64,000 nucleotides of DNA, from contig CM046853.1 in the NCBI GenBank assembly GCA_025617745.1, positions 3,282,873 to 3,346,872 on the forward strand, in the 5' to 3' direction. Under the pieces are notes generated by a model that saw nothing but the letters and a program-made list of their open reading frames with translations, had not been told where the DNA came from and did not search any database. The position numbers and the translations under genes were made by a program. The DNA comes from Heliocidaris erythrogramma (Eukaryota > Echinodermata > Echinoidea > Camarodonta > Echinometridae). Position 1 is the stretch's first letter. Every line of letters begins with the position of its first letter. Positions 47,413-60,449 of this stretch are shown piece by piece.

Positions 47413-50400
47413 TTACATATTCGATACAAGTCCAGAAACAGGTGCACTTGTCTTGACAAGGCCCTGAATCTGCTTGAATTTAGGATGATCTTTGTCTCCT
47501 AGCAACTGAAAGAGTACTGATTCACTAGTTGTAATGATGGCACCAAACTGACGTAATCTCTGCAATGCAGTAAGAAGATGGAAACACAAAACATCACAAT
47601 TTATATTGATGAGTGTATCATGTGATAATCTATTGAATAGTGCTATAGATACAAGTCATTTATCATATTATAACAGTAATTAGAAAACCAAAGAGCAGCA
47701 ATAGAATTTGACTACTAACTTGTACACCCCTAAATAATCTTCAGTTTAAAGTCATGATGTTGTGGGAGTCAAGGGGTTCATGGGTATTTGGCATCATGTA
47801 TTCCTGCAAGATTTACTTAGTCCTCACTTCAATCTTGGTCCACTTCCTACAAATATCTATTAAAATGTTCTTTTGTACTGATATATGAGAATGTCCATTT
47901 ACTAGATAAACAAACTGGAAAAAACAACAACAGATGTGCAAATATTTGGGGAAAGAAAGAAAGAATAATGAAAACCCAATCTTTGTAAGTTTAATGAAGA
48001 AATATCTACTTACCTCATATGCAAACTGTCTGTCCATCATACTTCGTGCTGACACTGCATCGGCTACTACATGTACATCATATCCCTTGGCTAAGAGATC
48101 TAAGGCCGTCTGCTGGATACACACATGGGCCTGTAAATCAAATCAAATCATTTCATTGATAATTGACATAACATCTAGGAAAAAGAGAGATATGATCATC
48201 AGCTGTAACATGTACACCAGTTCTCTTGGAATGCTGAATATTTCATGCTGACATGGTATATGCCTGTATAAGCTAATGATAAGGTAGTCAATAGTTTCAT
48301 GAATATCTACCAGTATTACATTAGGTATAGTTCATCTCTGCCTTTAAAAATATGCTAATCACAATGGGATTTCTTTTCTTTCACAAGATAGAAGTTTTAT
48401 TTTCTGATCCTGTGTGTGACCAAGTTTGGGTTTTCACTAAATCTACAACATAACCATTCAAACCCTTTCCTCCTAGAACAAGATTAGAAATAACAGTCTG
48501 ATAGCATTCCATACTAGCCCCAGGGCAATGGTTTGAGTATCATGCTTCTTGATAATCACAAGCTATAAAGTATAAATTACATCTTTTTTTAAATTTCATA
48601 TATATGTATATCATCATAAAATACAAAAGTCTATTTGATTCTACTGACCAGTTTGTGAATAATTTTTCTGTAAGCACAACTTTCATTATTTTCCTTGATT
48701 CCTCACCTCGATGCCAAGAAGAATGATGGACTTAACATTAGGAAGTGTATTGAGATTTGCTTCAACTTCTGGAATGACCATGGAGAATTTTGTCTTTGGA
48801 TAAACACCAACAGCTCGACTGATATCCAGCTCATCCACAGTATGCCCAAGTCCCTTCGGGTACTATGCACAGGTAAATAAAAACAAACAAAAATAGAAAG
48901 TATTACACCAATGGTGAAACATGAATGAATGAAAATGAGTACTGGTATTAAAAATCAACTTGCATTCAATATGAATAAGAAGAACTAGTCTACAAAATAT
49001 AAGCAATGCAATAGCAAGGTAAAAAAAAATTGCCAGTGGAGTCAGGTACTTTCAGCACCTCCACAAGTCATTTTTATACAACTTGTATTATGAACATTAT
49101 ACCAAAGCAGACCACCTTCGATGTGTCACAGCTGGACAATACCACAACAATGCAATAACAGTATTTTAGAGAAAATTTCTAAAAGAATGTATGAAAAGCA
49201 AAAGTTAATCTACTTACGCCTGTTTTGATGTAAAAAGAGATTTCTACAAATGGATATATTTCTACTTCCATGTGCCTGAAGTACATGATCTAAACTATGG
49301 TTTATCCCTCACCTGCTCAGTTACAATGACTGGTATCTCCAAGATGTAGGCACCTTCAATCTGCATCAAAAAGGAAAAAAAAAACATTAAGCAAGTATAT
49401 AAACAAATTTTAACTAAGATACTACTTTATTACACAAGGAAAGGGGGAGGGGGATGCCAGTCCAACACAGTAAATTCAGATGAAATTCACTGTGATGACA
49501 ATGCAGTTCTTGTAACACAATGGCAAAGCCCTTCTTTCCTGTTTTTTTGTCTTTCATCCATTACATATATCTTCTCATCCATATCTACTTGTAGGTCTAT
49601 CTTCAAGGTTTTTGAATATCAAGAAGAACAATAGCTCCTGGAATGTCTTTTGTTCAATTATGTCAATAATTATAGGGAATTTATCCCAATATTCCTTCCC
49701 TTTAAAAATTCAGGTGGATCAGGGTTAATCACATTTGGACGGCACACGTTAAGATAATACAGTCAACCTCGCCTAAGTCGATCATGACGGGACTGAGTGA
49801 AATGTGTCAACTTATGCGCTTTTCGACTTGTGCGGAAGTCGAAGAAAATCTGACTTACGCATGTACATTGTATACATAACAGGAGGACGCCGCAGTGCAG
49901 TGCGGACTGGCCGGCGGCCCAGTGGTTTGATCGATTGGGAGTTCTCATCACATAATGTATGGTACCATGATTTATTATTGTGCCGACATCGAGAAAATAA
50001 GAACATACATGTACTGTACCTTTCATGTACCCAGTATATTACTTCACACTCCTGTTACAAGTTGGACAATAAAGAATAAAACCAGACACGTCCTGTGATT
50101 AATTCCTCCCTTACATCCATTTATATGCACATGGCCGTGACGGCAATAAAACTGCATGCAGTGCATGTAGGTACGGCATTTTGACATTTTGTTCTTCACA
50201 TGAGAGTGTGAGAGAGTGCGCGAGAGAGGACGCGGAGATCGTGCCAGCAAGTTGGGGAATTTTTGTAAGCAAAATCGGCAAGTGGCAGTTTCGACAATGA
50301 TTGATTTCACATCGCCGTCTTGTTTGACTTGTGCGGTGTAAATTTAATGCTGTTTTATGGTATTGTTCTGAGAATTTGATCGATATAGGCGAGTATTCGA

Positions 50401-53400
50401 CCTACAAAAATCGACTAGTACAAAGGATTAACACACGTAAGTCTATGAGGATAAATTGGGACTTTTTATTTTCTTCAATTTGAGCGACTATTCGACACAT
50501 GCGACGTTAACTTAAGCGAGGTTGACTGTATTTAGTTTTGGTACTCCCTCAAAAACTTTTCGTTAGATTTCTTGGATTTTTGTTGATGAATAGCAAGATA
50601 CTAGCAATACTAAGATGCTGTGAAGATTTCACCTCCTAAGGTGAAATATTTTACAAATGAGAGGTAAAAGATTATTTATATACCAGGCCAGGGATATAAA
50701 CTCCCAACAGCAGCAGCTTGCATTATACCCTATAACGTGTGCAAAAACCTATGAGGATTATGTGTATCCCACTAGAAATTATATTTCACACACATTGCAC
50801 GCATGCTATCTCCACGTGAAAGCTGATAATGCTGGGGGTGCTGTGCGATTCTGATAAAACAAAACCTGCAAACTTTCATTTCTATTATAGCGAATTAGCG
50901 ATGAATATTCATTCAAAAAACAAGTCAAAATATTGAAAAAAGGTCTTATTTCAAACATCTCATTCACAAGCCTCAAATTGTTGTCTTTAACTTCAAAACT
51001 CCTGATCTGCGTGTAAAATTAATGATGGGCACCATTGCTTTTTTTAATGTCAAAATGACACGACCGCCGTTTCTTGCTCTTATTTTGAAGAAATTTTTTG
51101 CACACTTGCTCTTTAGAATATCAGGAATAATATTGTCGCAGTACAGGACCAGAGCACAACAATGAAGACCAGAATACAGGATGAGTGAAGTTCTGTAGTT
51201 TATATCATTGCCGTAGTCTCGGCCTTTAGTGTACGGTAGCTCACAATATATATAAGCCAAAAAAAATCCCAAGGGCTCGATGAGAACACACCGTCTCAAC
51301 AACCGTCTATGATGTCCTCAAGAGAAGGGGGGGGGTACAGCAAACAACTACCAAGCCACCAGTACTCGTGGCTGTCTCTCTGCAACTGCTTTTGATTACT
51401 GTCAGAATCTGTCTCAAATATAAATGCTCTACACAACCTCGCAAGCAACATTCAACGTTATAGTGCTGCATCTGCTCGTTTTGATTCTGCTCACGACCTT
51501 GCCTCGAACTCGTGTGTCGCTGTGTCTTCGCCCAATCCTACTTAACATGCACAGCTATTAATTTGCATATGCGTAAACCAAAATCTCTTTCAGATAAACT
51601 AATTTGCATGCGCGGCGACCTAAAATGTCAAATGCGGCAATCAGCATGCTCGGTAAATCAAAAACATGCGCACGGAGCAGATACGAACAATTCGAGAAGT
51701 TAAAAATAATTCATTTTCCTACAATATAAGATTATGCATTGGAGGAATATAAAAGAAATTCTTGTTCAATTTCAGGTCAAATCTTAGGTGTGCAGACATA
51801 GGTCTCCCCATCATAGATTTCGTGAGTTTATCTTATCTGGTATATGTGATATTTTTACCAAAATCCAGTAAAACAACAAATATTATCTGCTCTGATTTAC
51901 TTGCGATACCCCGTTGCCAACAGGGAAAAACGGGGTAAAACAGGGTAAAATTTCTGTAAATCTGGGATTATTTCAATAATCAGATGAGTCCACTATATAA
52001 AAGTATAAAATTATTTGGCTTGGACAATGCATGGGGGGGTGGCATCTTTTGTCCGCCATCTACTGTCCGAGGCCCAACGTTCTGACGCCTCTGGTTGTAA
52101 AGCGTTGAAATGAGGTACCTCACACTTTTTGCCAATACTAGGCATAATGCTTTATATAAGGCAGGCGGAGAGGTACTATGGTGACTATGCATGGGACACT
52201 TCCATCTGTCTTGGAGGCGAGCCTCAAAAGTAAAAAATTGTTATAAAACTTCACCAAACTGACGGATATTTCTGTCTAGTTTTGTATGTTCAGGGGTCAT
52301 AAAGCTGCGCAGGTCCTAAAGTTACGCACCCCGCAAATACACGCAATGTGATGCCTTCAATGCTCCAAACTTTTGATGTGACTGAGCAACAAGATTTACG
52401 TTTGCCCCCCCCCCCAAAAAAATGAGTAAATTTCCTTTTGTGACATAATCACTATTAATCAGCTTCAAAATCAAGATTTGCATTCATTTATTACGTGAGC
52501 GCAGCTTTACGACCCTTTCATTTTGTCAACCAAATTCGACATGGGTTATTATTGGGTATCGTAGCATCTCTATCACGCATCCAATGTATGGTAGGTCCAC
52601 TACATACCGACCACCTTCTTGCCATAGACTCATCGCGTATATAAATAAGAAATACGCATGGGACTAAGCGCAATGCGCAACCCAATCGAACCAGACTCAC
52701 TTGCTCAAGAAAAATGAGGAGGAAACACGTAAGAAATTGATAAAATTCATAAAATATACGGTTATGTTATTATATTCGATTACCTTATAAGAAACAAGAT
52801 GAATGCGACTGCGTCTCCTATATGCCTCCGCCTAAATTCAGTTGATGGCTCAAACTCTTCTAGAAATATTTGATAACGAGGCTAAAAACCAGTAATTTCA
52901 TGTAATTTTATGTAAATTGACCTCTGTGACCTCTGACCTTTGACCTACTTACCCCAAAATCTAATCAGTTCATCTTTCTATGGGTATGCATACTGGTACC
53001 AAGTTTGAAGTTCTCACCTCAGATAGTTCGAGATATCGCGGTAACGGTGCTAAAAACCAAGAATTTCATGTAATTTCATGTAAATTGACCTCTGTGACCT
53101 CTGACCTTTGACCTACTTACCCCAAAATCTAATCAGTTCATCTTCATATAGGGAAACATACTAGTACCAAGTTTGAAGTTCTTACCTCAAACAGTTCTTG
53201 AGATATCGTGGTAACGGTGCTAAAAACCAAGAATTTTTATGTAATTTCATGTAAATTGACCTCTGTGACCTCTGACCTTTGACCTCCTTACCCCTAAATC
53301 TAATCAGTTCATCTTCATATAGGGAAACATACTAGTACCAAGTTTGAAGTTCTTACCTCAAACAGTTCTTGAGATATCGTGGTAACGGTGCTAAAAACCA

Positions 53401-56170
53401 AGAATTTTTATGTAATTTCATGTAAATTGACCTCTGTGACCTCTGACCTTTGACCTCCTTACCCCAAAATCTAATCAGTTCATCTTCATATAGGGACACA
53501 TACTAGTAACAAGTTTGAAATTTTTACCTCAAACAGTTCTTGAGATATCGTGGTAACGGTGCTAAAAACCAAGAATTTTTATGTAATTTCATGTAAATTG
53601 ACCTCTGTGACCTCTGACCTTTGACCTCCTTACCCCAAAATCTAATCAGTTCATCTTCATATAGGGAAACATACTAGTACCAAGTTTGAAGTTCTTATCT
53701 CAAACAGTTCTTGAGATATCGTGGTAACGGTGCTAAAAACCAAGAATTTTTATGTAATTTCATGTAAATTGACCTCTGTGACCTCTGACCTTTGACCTAC
53801 TTACCCCAAAATCTAATCAGTTCATGTTCGTATGGGGATACATACTAGTACCAAGTTTGAGGTTCCTACCTCAAATGATTCTTCAGATATCGCGGTAACG
53901 AGAAGTGGGACGGACGGACGGACGCAGACACGCACGCACGCATGGACGGACAACCCGAAAACATAATGCCTCCGGCACCCACCTTCGGTGGGCGGAGGCA
54001 TAAAAATCCTTGTTTGTGGTTTTTAGAACACATTTCCATCGATTTTCGGACGATAAATGTTCCGTAGCCGACAGTATCTACTAATATAATGACGTCATAC
54101 AGCTTAATATATAATAATATTTTAATTGTAAAATTAACGAGAGAACATGGACAATTATGGAAAAAAAGAAGAATAGAAAATAAAAAATAAGTAGAAGAAA
54201 ATGAAGGAGCAGGAGGATCGAGGAGGAGGAGAAAAAAGAAAAACAAGCACAAGAAGAAAGGGGGGGAGAAGAAAACAAATCCCATTATTGTTGCATCCAG
54301 TGGATTCACTTGTCTTTACGTGCATAATCAGTAGAGGGCGGGTGTCGGTTCATAAAAAGGGCTTATTTAGCGCACAGAAAAAAACATGCGTCTGTTTACG
54401 TCGCGCGCGCCGCACTGGTATGACCCATGGTAGGACCTAACCCGTCATCATTGTGGAATGACGTGAATCTGCGTGATATTTCATCCAAGATAGATCAATT
54501 GTATTTGTAGTTAAATTTGACAAATAGTTTTGTAGATATCATGATTTTAACATTAGGCGGTCGATAAGGGGTAGGTCCAACCATACTAGGTTATGACTTA
54601 TGATTATAACATACTCTATATAACGTACTAGATCTAGATAGATCTATCACCATCGACTTGAGTTGATTTGAATATTGATATTTCTTTGTCTGTCGTAATT
54701 TTCTCAGCATGCTCAGGGAGTATGTAGAACCAAGATATATAATAGATATTCGCATAAATCATTGAAAAGGTGACTTTTTAGCTGCTGGAACTGGAAACAA
54801 AGTGCATAGCTTTAGATCCCAATCATACGTGATATAGCTGTCATCCTGGCGTGTCTACTGCATACTTCTATATAAATGACCTACCTGACACGATTTCTGA
54901 GAGTAGTGTATATCTATTTGCTGATGACACAAAGATTTTCAAGTCCATAACAGATGAGAATGATTGTATTGCCCTTCAGAGGGATCTTGATAGGCTCAAA
55001 TGCTGGTCTGACAAATGGCTGCTTAGATTCAACCCTAAGAAATGTAGTGTTCTCACCATTGGTAACCCCAAGTCTGCCCTGGCAAGTCCATATGTGTATA
55101 ATATGACCAGTGACAATTCGCAAAGTGCCCTCAAGCAAGTGTCATCTGAGAGAGATTTGGGAGTGGTGATTGATGATAAGCTAAACTTTGAAGAACATTT
55201 ACATACAATTACAAAGATCAATAAGGCAAACAGACTAATGAATTTAATCAGACGAACCTTTGTTTATTTAGATAAGGATAATTTTTCACTCTTGTAGTTG
55301 TACAAATCGCTTGTTCGTCCCCAAATAGAGTACGCTCATGCTGTGTGGAGCCCCCACCTTAAGAAACATATAGGCCTACATGCTTTGGAAAATGTCCAAA
55401 GAAGAGCAACTAGGTAGATTAGTCCCAGAGTTAAAGGGGCTGCCTTATGCACAAAGATTGAGGAAGTTGAATATCCCTACCTTAGCTTACAGGAGGGCTC
55501 GAGGCAATATGATTGAAACATAGGCCCTACAAGATCTTTAATAAATACGATTCTGATGTAACCCCAAATCTTGAATTACAATCCAGAGATCAGACAAGAG
55601 GACATAGTAGAAAATTGTTTATTCCTAGGAGTAGGACCAAAACTCTGAGATACAAAAATTCTTTCTAATTCTAATTTCTATGTACGAATACGTAAACCAT
55701 GGAATAATCTTTCCAACGACACCATTACTGCCCCAAGTGTGCACAGTTTTGAAGTAGCTTTGGATAGCGATAGGTGCTGGAAAAATGAGCCCATTAAGTA
55801 CGATTACGAATCGCCTGCACCAGGAAATGATCCAGCCATCTTGAAGAGGAAAAAGAACTTGGAACTGAATATAGAGGCGTAGTGCCTGCGTTCAGTATCT
55901 TCCCTAGGTATCCCTAGGTATACTTTTCCCCCAAACCTTCGGCTTTCCAGAGGCTCTATTACACCCAGTCCCATATGCTTGCTTTTACGTTTGGACTTGG
56001 AGTTATAAACTTTGTCTTTGAATGTCGACCGTCATACTTACGAGTCGTTTAGCCACAAATGCTATATCGTCAAAGTACTTTATGGCTGGTTTAAATCTCT
56101 CTTGCATGTCACACACGAACAGAGCTGCTGTTTCAGGTGATATATTACCACAAGAACTTTTTTGAGCCAT
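47413..56170 (-). CDS. ISOC2: Isochorismatase-domain hydrolase, ISOC1/ISOC2 family, five exons, complete
   Basis: Cysteine-hydrolase of the isochorismatase/nicotinamidase fold; the animal substrate is not established. Exons: 56042-56170, 49313-49360, 48707-48862, 48014-48130, 47413-47559, all phase 0 with GT-AG borders. They join to 597 bases, 198 aa plus TAA, close to human ISOC2 (205 aa). It starts [20 protein letters not shown] with DMQERF next, giving catalytic Asp21. IPVIVTEQ then YPKGLGHTV crosses the exon 2/3 border as in the family. K82 in [10 protein letters not shown] and C115 in [16 protein letters not shown] complete the Asp-Lys-Cys triad. The last exon reads [20 protein letters not shown] and ends LVSNM. 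No obvious N-terminal targeting peptide is present. Intron 1 (6.7 kb) holds a pogo-like MITE, Family F, Family A and a LINE fragment. ISOC2 rather than ISOC1 is chosen on size alone. Confidence 0.92.
49760..50528. mobile_element. Pogo/Tigger-like MITE (ISOC intron 1)
   Basis: Ends CAGTCAACCTCGCCTAAGTC and (inward from the right) CAGTCAACCTCGCTTAAGTT, flanked by TA at 49758-49759 and 50529-50530. 769 bases; interior frames match no transposase that I recognise. CAGT ends and a TA target fit pogo/Tigger. Confidence 0.85.
50840..52540. mobile_element. Family F, second copy, interrupted
   Basis: 50840-51130 and 51725-51820 follow the body of 33918-34850. They are separated by unrelated DNA (about 51135-51720) that looks inserted between AATAATATTG and AATATAAGATTATG. 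52300-52540 carries GGTCCTAAAGTTACGCACCC and the following text in the orientation opposite to the first copy, so this copy is rearranged or composite. Another scrap of the left end (GGAAACAAAGTGCATAGCTT) sits at about 54790-54815. Confidence 0.5.
52793..54006 (+). mobile_element. Family A copy with about six internal repeats (ISOC intron 1)
   Basis: Begins AACAAGATGAATGCGACTGC with the box TATGCCTCCGCC. Six 171-base units follow, each with TGACCTCTGACCTTTGACCT and GAGATATCG.GGTAACGGTG, then GGGACGGACGGACGGACGCA, the hairpin with CCCACCTTCGGTGGG, and GGCATAAAAA. It is the cleanest copy for defining both ends. Confidence 0.85.
54851..55925 (+). pseudogene. 5'-truncated LINE (CR1/Jockey-like) reverse transcriptase remnant
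   Basis: The frame from 54851 reads [20 protein letters not shown] followed by TK, the catalytic FADD box of a non-LTR reverse transcriptase. It continues with [20 protein letters not shown] and [18 protein letters not shown]. An in-frame TAG at 55295 precedes [20 protein letters not shown], and more stops and frame changes follow before [20 protein letters not shown] and a final stop near 55882. All of the endonuclease and the first part of the RT are missing. CCCTAGGTAT is repeated twice at about 55903-55925, the short tandem 3' tail expected of CR1-type LINEs. It lies antisense in ISOC intron 1. Confidence 0.85.
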
Positions 56171-57710
56171 GATCTCTGTACTCCGGGACTAACAGACCTT
56201 AAAATTATACCTTGAAAGGAGTCATTTGCCAGAGTAAATTGCACGTTGCATGGAAGCGACTTCACATCTAGACGTTAGTGCTTCCAAGCGATGTCTGGAT
56301 ACCCCCTTTCTGAGATTCTGAGAATATTATTAATATAACGTTGTCGTACCGTAGAGCCTAAAAATTTGCCTAAACTCTGCTGCGCTTGAGGCCGAGGGGC
56401 CGGTTGTCGACAAAAATAGTCGACCGACAAAATTAGGCTAAAGAGCCGACAAAACGACAGGAGTGCCCCCTTTTGTTCCCCTTCAAGTACCCCAAAAGTG
56501 CCTTCGTTTATTCCTGAAAAATGCCCCTGATCTCCCACTCACACTTATTCGAGGTTATTTTTCTACTAAAAGTGCCCTCATTTAGTCCTGAAAAATGATG
56601 CCCCTGATCTCCCACTCACACTTATTCGAGGTTATTTTGCTACTAAAAGTGCCCCATTTCCTTAATAACTGCCCTTTCCCCTTCTGACAAGTCCCTTTTC
56701 ATAATAATCTAATTTCCCTGTAAGTTCCCTGTTCTGCTAATAGGTGCGCCTTTTTATTTCAAATAAGTGCCCTTTTGTTTTCTAATGAGAGACCTTTTAA
56801 TTTCCCCTTTTCACCTTCCGAAGTGACCCGGGTCTTTCCAAATCTAATAATTGCCCCCTTTTTATAATGTGCCCCCTTTTTATAATGTGCCCTAATTTTC
56901 CCCTCTGGGTGCCTTTTTACGGATAGGTACCCATTTTTCCTTCTAACAAGACGTGTTCCTTTTCCCCCTTCTGATAAGTGTCCCTATTTACCTCATATAT
57001 ACATTACATGCCCCTTTTCCTACTCGTAGGCCTATGTGAAAAAAAATTTGCTCACCGCTTTGACACTCGCTCGCACATGAATCATAAGGCCAGTAGACAC
57101 AGGCTATCCTTCGTAAAGATAAAAACAATAGAAAATTAAGAAGATGATGCTCGATAATGTATCACAAAATAACCCCTTTTTCGCTTTTGTGCTCACCTTT
57201 TGTAGGTGCATGCCCCTTTTTTGCCGCCCCCCCCCCCACTTTGAAAGATGCTCCGCCGCACCTGTGGTCTTTGAAGATTGATGTACGTTATCTATAATTT
57301 TTTTTTTTTGGGGGGGGGAGAAAGAAAATGTATACTTGTCTTTCAAAATCTTTTGTGTTTTGGTCAAAAGAAGGGGCAGTCTCCCCCTTTGCCCACCCCA
57401 CCCCCTCCCAATTGGGTACGCTAGTCTTGTAGATTTTACTTTAATTACGCCAGAAATCAAATTTCGACCCGAAAAAGGGTATTTTGCGTGGTATATTTTA
57501 TTTATTTTGTTGTTTCATTTAGGTTGTAGATTCTCTTTAATTTATGCGCCAAACCAGTGTTCTATTCGATAAAAATATTTTGCGTTGTAAATTATACTTT
57601 ATGCATTTGTTGTTTTATTTGGGTTGTAGATTCTCCGTTTTATAGCTACGAACCAAAGCAATTATAGTTTCGATAAATACATTTTGCATTCATTATATTA
57701 TATTTCTATT
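56171..57710. other. ISOC upstream flank and a GTGCCC-TTTT low-complexity stretch
   Basis: Close upstream of the ISOC start should lie its promoter, but no motif is clear. From about 56460 to 57230 the text repeats (A)GTGCCC..TTTT/CCCCTTTT phrases at irregular spacing (for example AAAAGTGCCC, TAAGTGCCCTTTTG, AATGTGCCCCCTTTTTATA). It looks like a degenerate tandem array. G/C runs at about 57226 and 57311 create spurious frames. Confidence 0.4.
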
Positions 57711-58437
57711 TGTGTGATAATAAACTTGATGTCTGTAAAGAGGCCAAGTATCTTGGTCAATTTTTTACCGATGACCTCTGTTACGACAGAGTCAGTGCCG
57801 TAGATTATATATGCTCAGGGTAATATATTAGTCAGGAAATTTCATATGTGCTCACAGGATGTGAAAGTGATGTTATTCAGATCGTAGGGTACGCCACTGT
57901 ATACTGCACATCTCTGGTGTAATTTTAAGAAGAGTACTGTGGTATCTATAGGCTTACAGTGGCCTATAATGATGCCTTGAGAATGTTCCTTCGGGTACCA
58001 AGGTACTCATCAAGTGCAAGTAGACTATGTGCCGAGTTGAACATCCCAGCCTGTCAGGCTGTATTGAGAAATCTCATATTTAGATTCACTTATGTAGAGT
58101 AGACAAGTCTATGAAATGTATTATAAAAGTAGTTGTCAATCCACAGTATAGCAGCATAAGGTACACATCAGACTTGCGAAAATTTTGGCTTGATAGCCTA
58201 CTGACACATGATTTAAACGGTTGATATTGTTTATCGGTTTGTACAGTTTCTTTATGTTTTAATGTATTCTATGTAAAACTATTCTATGTATTCTGTAGCT
58301 CTGTACCCTCTTTCCATTGTATATACACTTATATGTATGTATTCCTCACCATAATTATTTTTGTCAAATTTGTCTATGGACCTCTGTCGTGTGCAGATGA
58401 GTCTGAAATAAAGTCTTGAATTGAATTGAATAAGTTT
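57711..58437 (+). pseudogene. Second LINE 3' remnant with TTGAA tail
   Basis: It reads KEAKYLGQFFTDDL early on, and further on LTVAYNDALRMFLRVPRYSS with SASRLCAELNIPACQAVLRN, then a decayed tail with many stops. This is the C-terminal part of a non-LTR reverse transcriptase ORF, of a family different from 54851. It ends AATAAAGTCTTGAATTGAAT with a TTGAA-type tandem tail, marking the 3' terminus. Host sequence resumes at about 58438. Confidence 0.7.
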
Positions 58438-60449
58438 CATATGACTCCTGCTAAATATTGCGCTCCCAATATAGGATAAAGTGTATGAAACAGCATTTGC
58501 AAAGGTTCAACTTGTTAAAGAAATCTCAACTTCAGGTCGCCTTGCTGAATTTCTCGACCCTTTCTCAAGCATATAGGGTTTTCGTTCAAGTTCTGCTCCC
58601 CATTGTAGAAGTGAGTGAATAGAAAACCGTTTATCAATGTATAAAATTCGACCTTCCGGTGGTCAATGCACAATTTCCTGGGTAAAATGCACAAGAAAAT
58701 GCGTTTTTAGGGTTAAAAATTGAAAAAAAAATTGCCACTCGGTTGCTTTGCTCCCTCGCTTGTACAATAACATAGATAAGTTTGGGCACTCGGGGGCGCA
58801 TAACTTCATTGTTTGCCCCGGGCGCCATAATTCCTACATACGCCACTGGCTTCGCTCCCTCGCATGTGAAATGTTGCGTCCAAATAATTGAAAAAGGCAG
58901 TCCAGGCGTCGAACTATAACTTTCCGCCTAAAAAAATTGTTTGCTACAAGCCGTTATCTTTCTCTCAAATTTGCTGAAACCTTTTGGGCGGAAAGGGGGT
59001 ACTCCCCCTCCCTGCACCCACCCCTGTTACATATACAGTGCAGTATTGCGTCCAATATAACTGATAAGCAGCCAGGGCGTCGAACTAACATTCCGCCTTA
59101 AAAAGGGTGCTAAAACGTCAGAGCTTTCGTGCTTTGCGCGGGAAGGGGGAAACTCCCCCTCCCTGCACCCACCCCTGTTACATACAGTGCAGCATTACAT
59201 CAAAATAACTGAAAAGCAGTCAAGGCGTCGCCTAAAAAATTGTTTGCTACGAACCGTTTATCTTTCTCTCAAATTTGCTAAAACGTCAGAGCTTTCGTGC
59301 TTTGCGCGGGAAGGGAGAAACTCCCCCTCCCTGCACCCACCCCTGTTATACATACAGTGCAGCATTACGTCAAAATAACTGATAAGCAACCAGGGCGTCG
59401 AACTAACATTCTTCCATGAGGCCCTGACAGCAATAGTAAGTAACAATAATAGCCAACAAAACCATTAAAATAAACTCATAACAAAAAATAAATAAGAACA
59501 TATATACATGTATATACAAAGAATATGGTATATCAACATTGGTTTTTACGAAAATGTTGAAATTGTTGCACATTCCTATCATCTTAATTCATAATGTATA
59601 GACGGTGATATTTTCTAAAAATCTGTTGAAAAAAACCCCATTTATATATGGGTTATTTTGAAATGGCATTGTATAGTTTTGAAAGTACATACAAGAAGTA
59701 TAAATACTACTTTAGCTCAGTATAGAAACAAAATTGTTATATACATATTTACAAACATATTATAGGGTAGTATACTTATTCAAAGATTACACAATGATTG
59801 CATGTAATATATAGTATAGCAATCGAATGTACAGTGTCTCTTATGAAACAATAAAATACAAATTATCTATTATTGATTATAAATTATATGAAATCATTCA
59901 TACATTTTGAAAAGCATTATGTCATCGTACATTTTTGGGCAAAGAAACAAACCATCAACATATTTTGCAAATCAGGGCAACAAAAAATGACATATTTCTG
60001 ATGTAGACAAATATAAAATAGCATCAAGTGAAATTTTCTAGCAATAAGAATGAATATGACTCATTTACCATGCTGTTATGTAAACGAATCAAATCAATAC
60101 TTTGTTTTCACAAGAAAATGCGTAGAATGCGTAGAAATGCGATAACTATAACTTTCTGCCTAAAAAATTGTTTACAATAAGCCGTTATCTTTCTTTCAAA
60201 TTTGCTAAAACGTCAGAGCTTTCGCGCTTCACGCGGGAAGGGGGAAACTCCACACTCCCTGCACCAACCCTGTCACATACAGAGCAATATTGCGTCCAAA
60301 TAACTGAAAAGCAGCCACGGCGTCGAACTATAACTTCCCGCCTCAAAAAATTGTTTGCTACGTGCCGTTTATCATTGTCTCAAATTTGCTAAAAACGTCG
60401 GAGTTTTCGCGCTTCGCGCGGGAAGGGGGAAACTCCCCCCTCCCTGCAA

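Noticed and set aside
53866-54309. 147-codon minus-strand frame
   Set aside because: It crosses the 3' hairpin of a Family A element and a pyrimidine-rich tract; no homology or splice support.
54851-55297. Host gene with reverse-transcriptase domain
   Set aside because: FADD box and 3' tandem tail identify a 5'-truncated LINE with stops in the downstream part.
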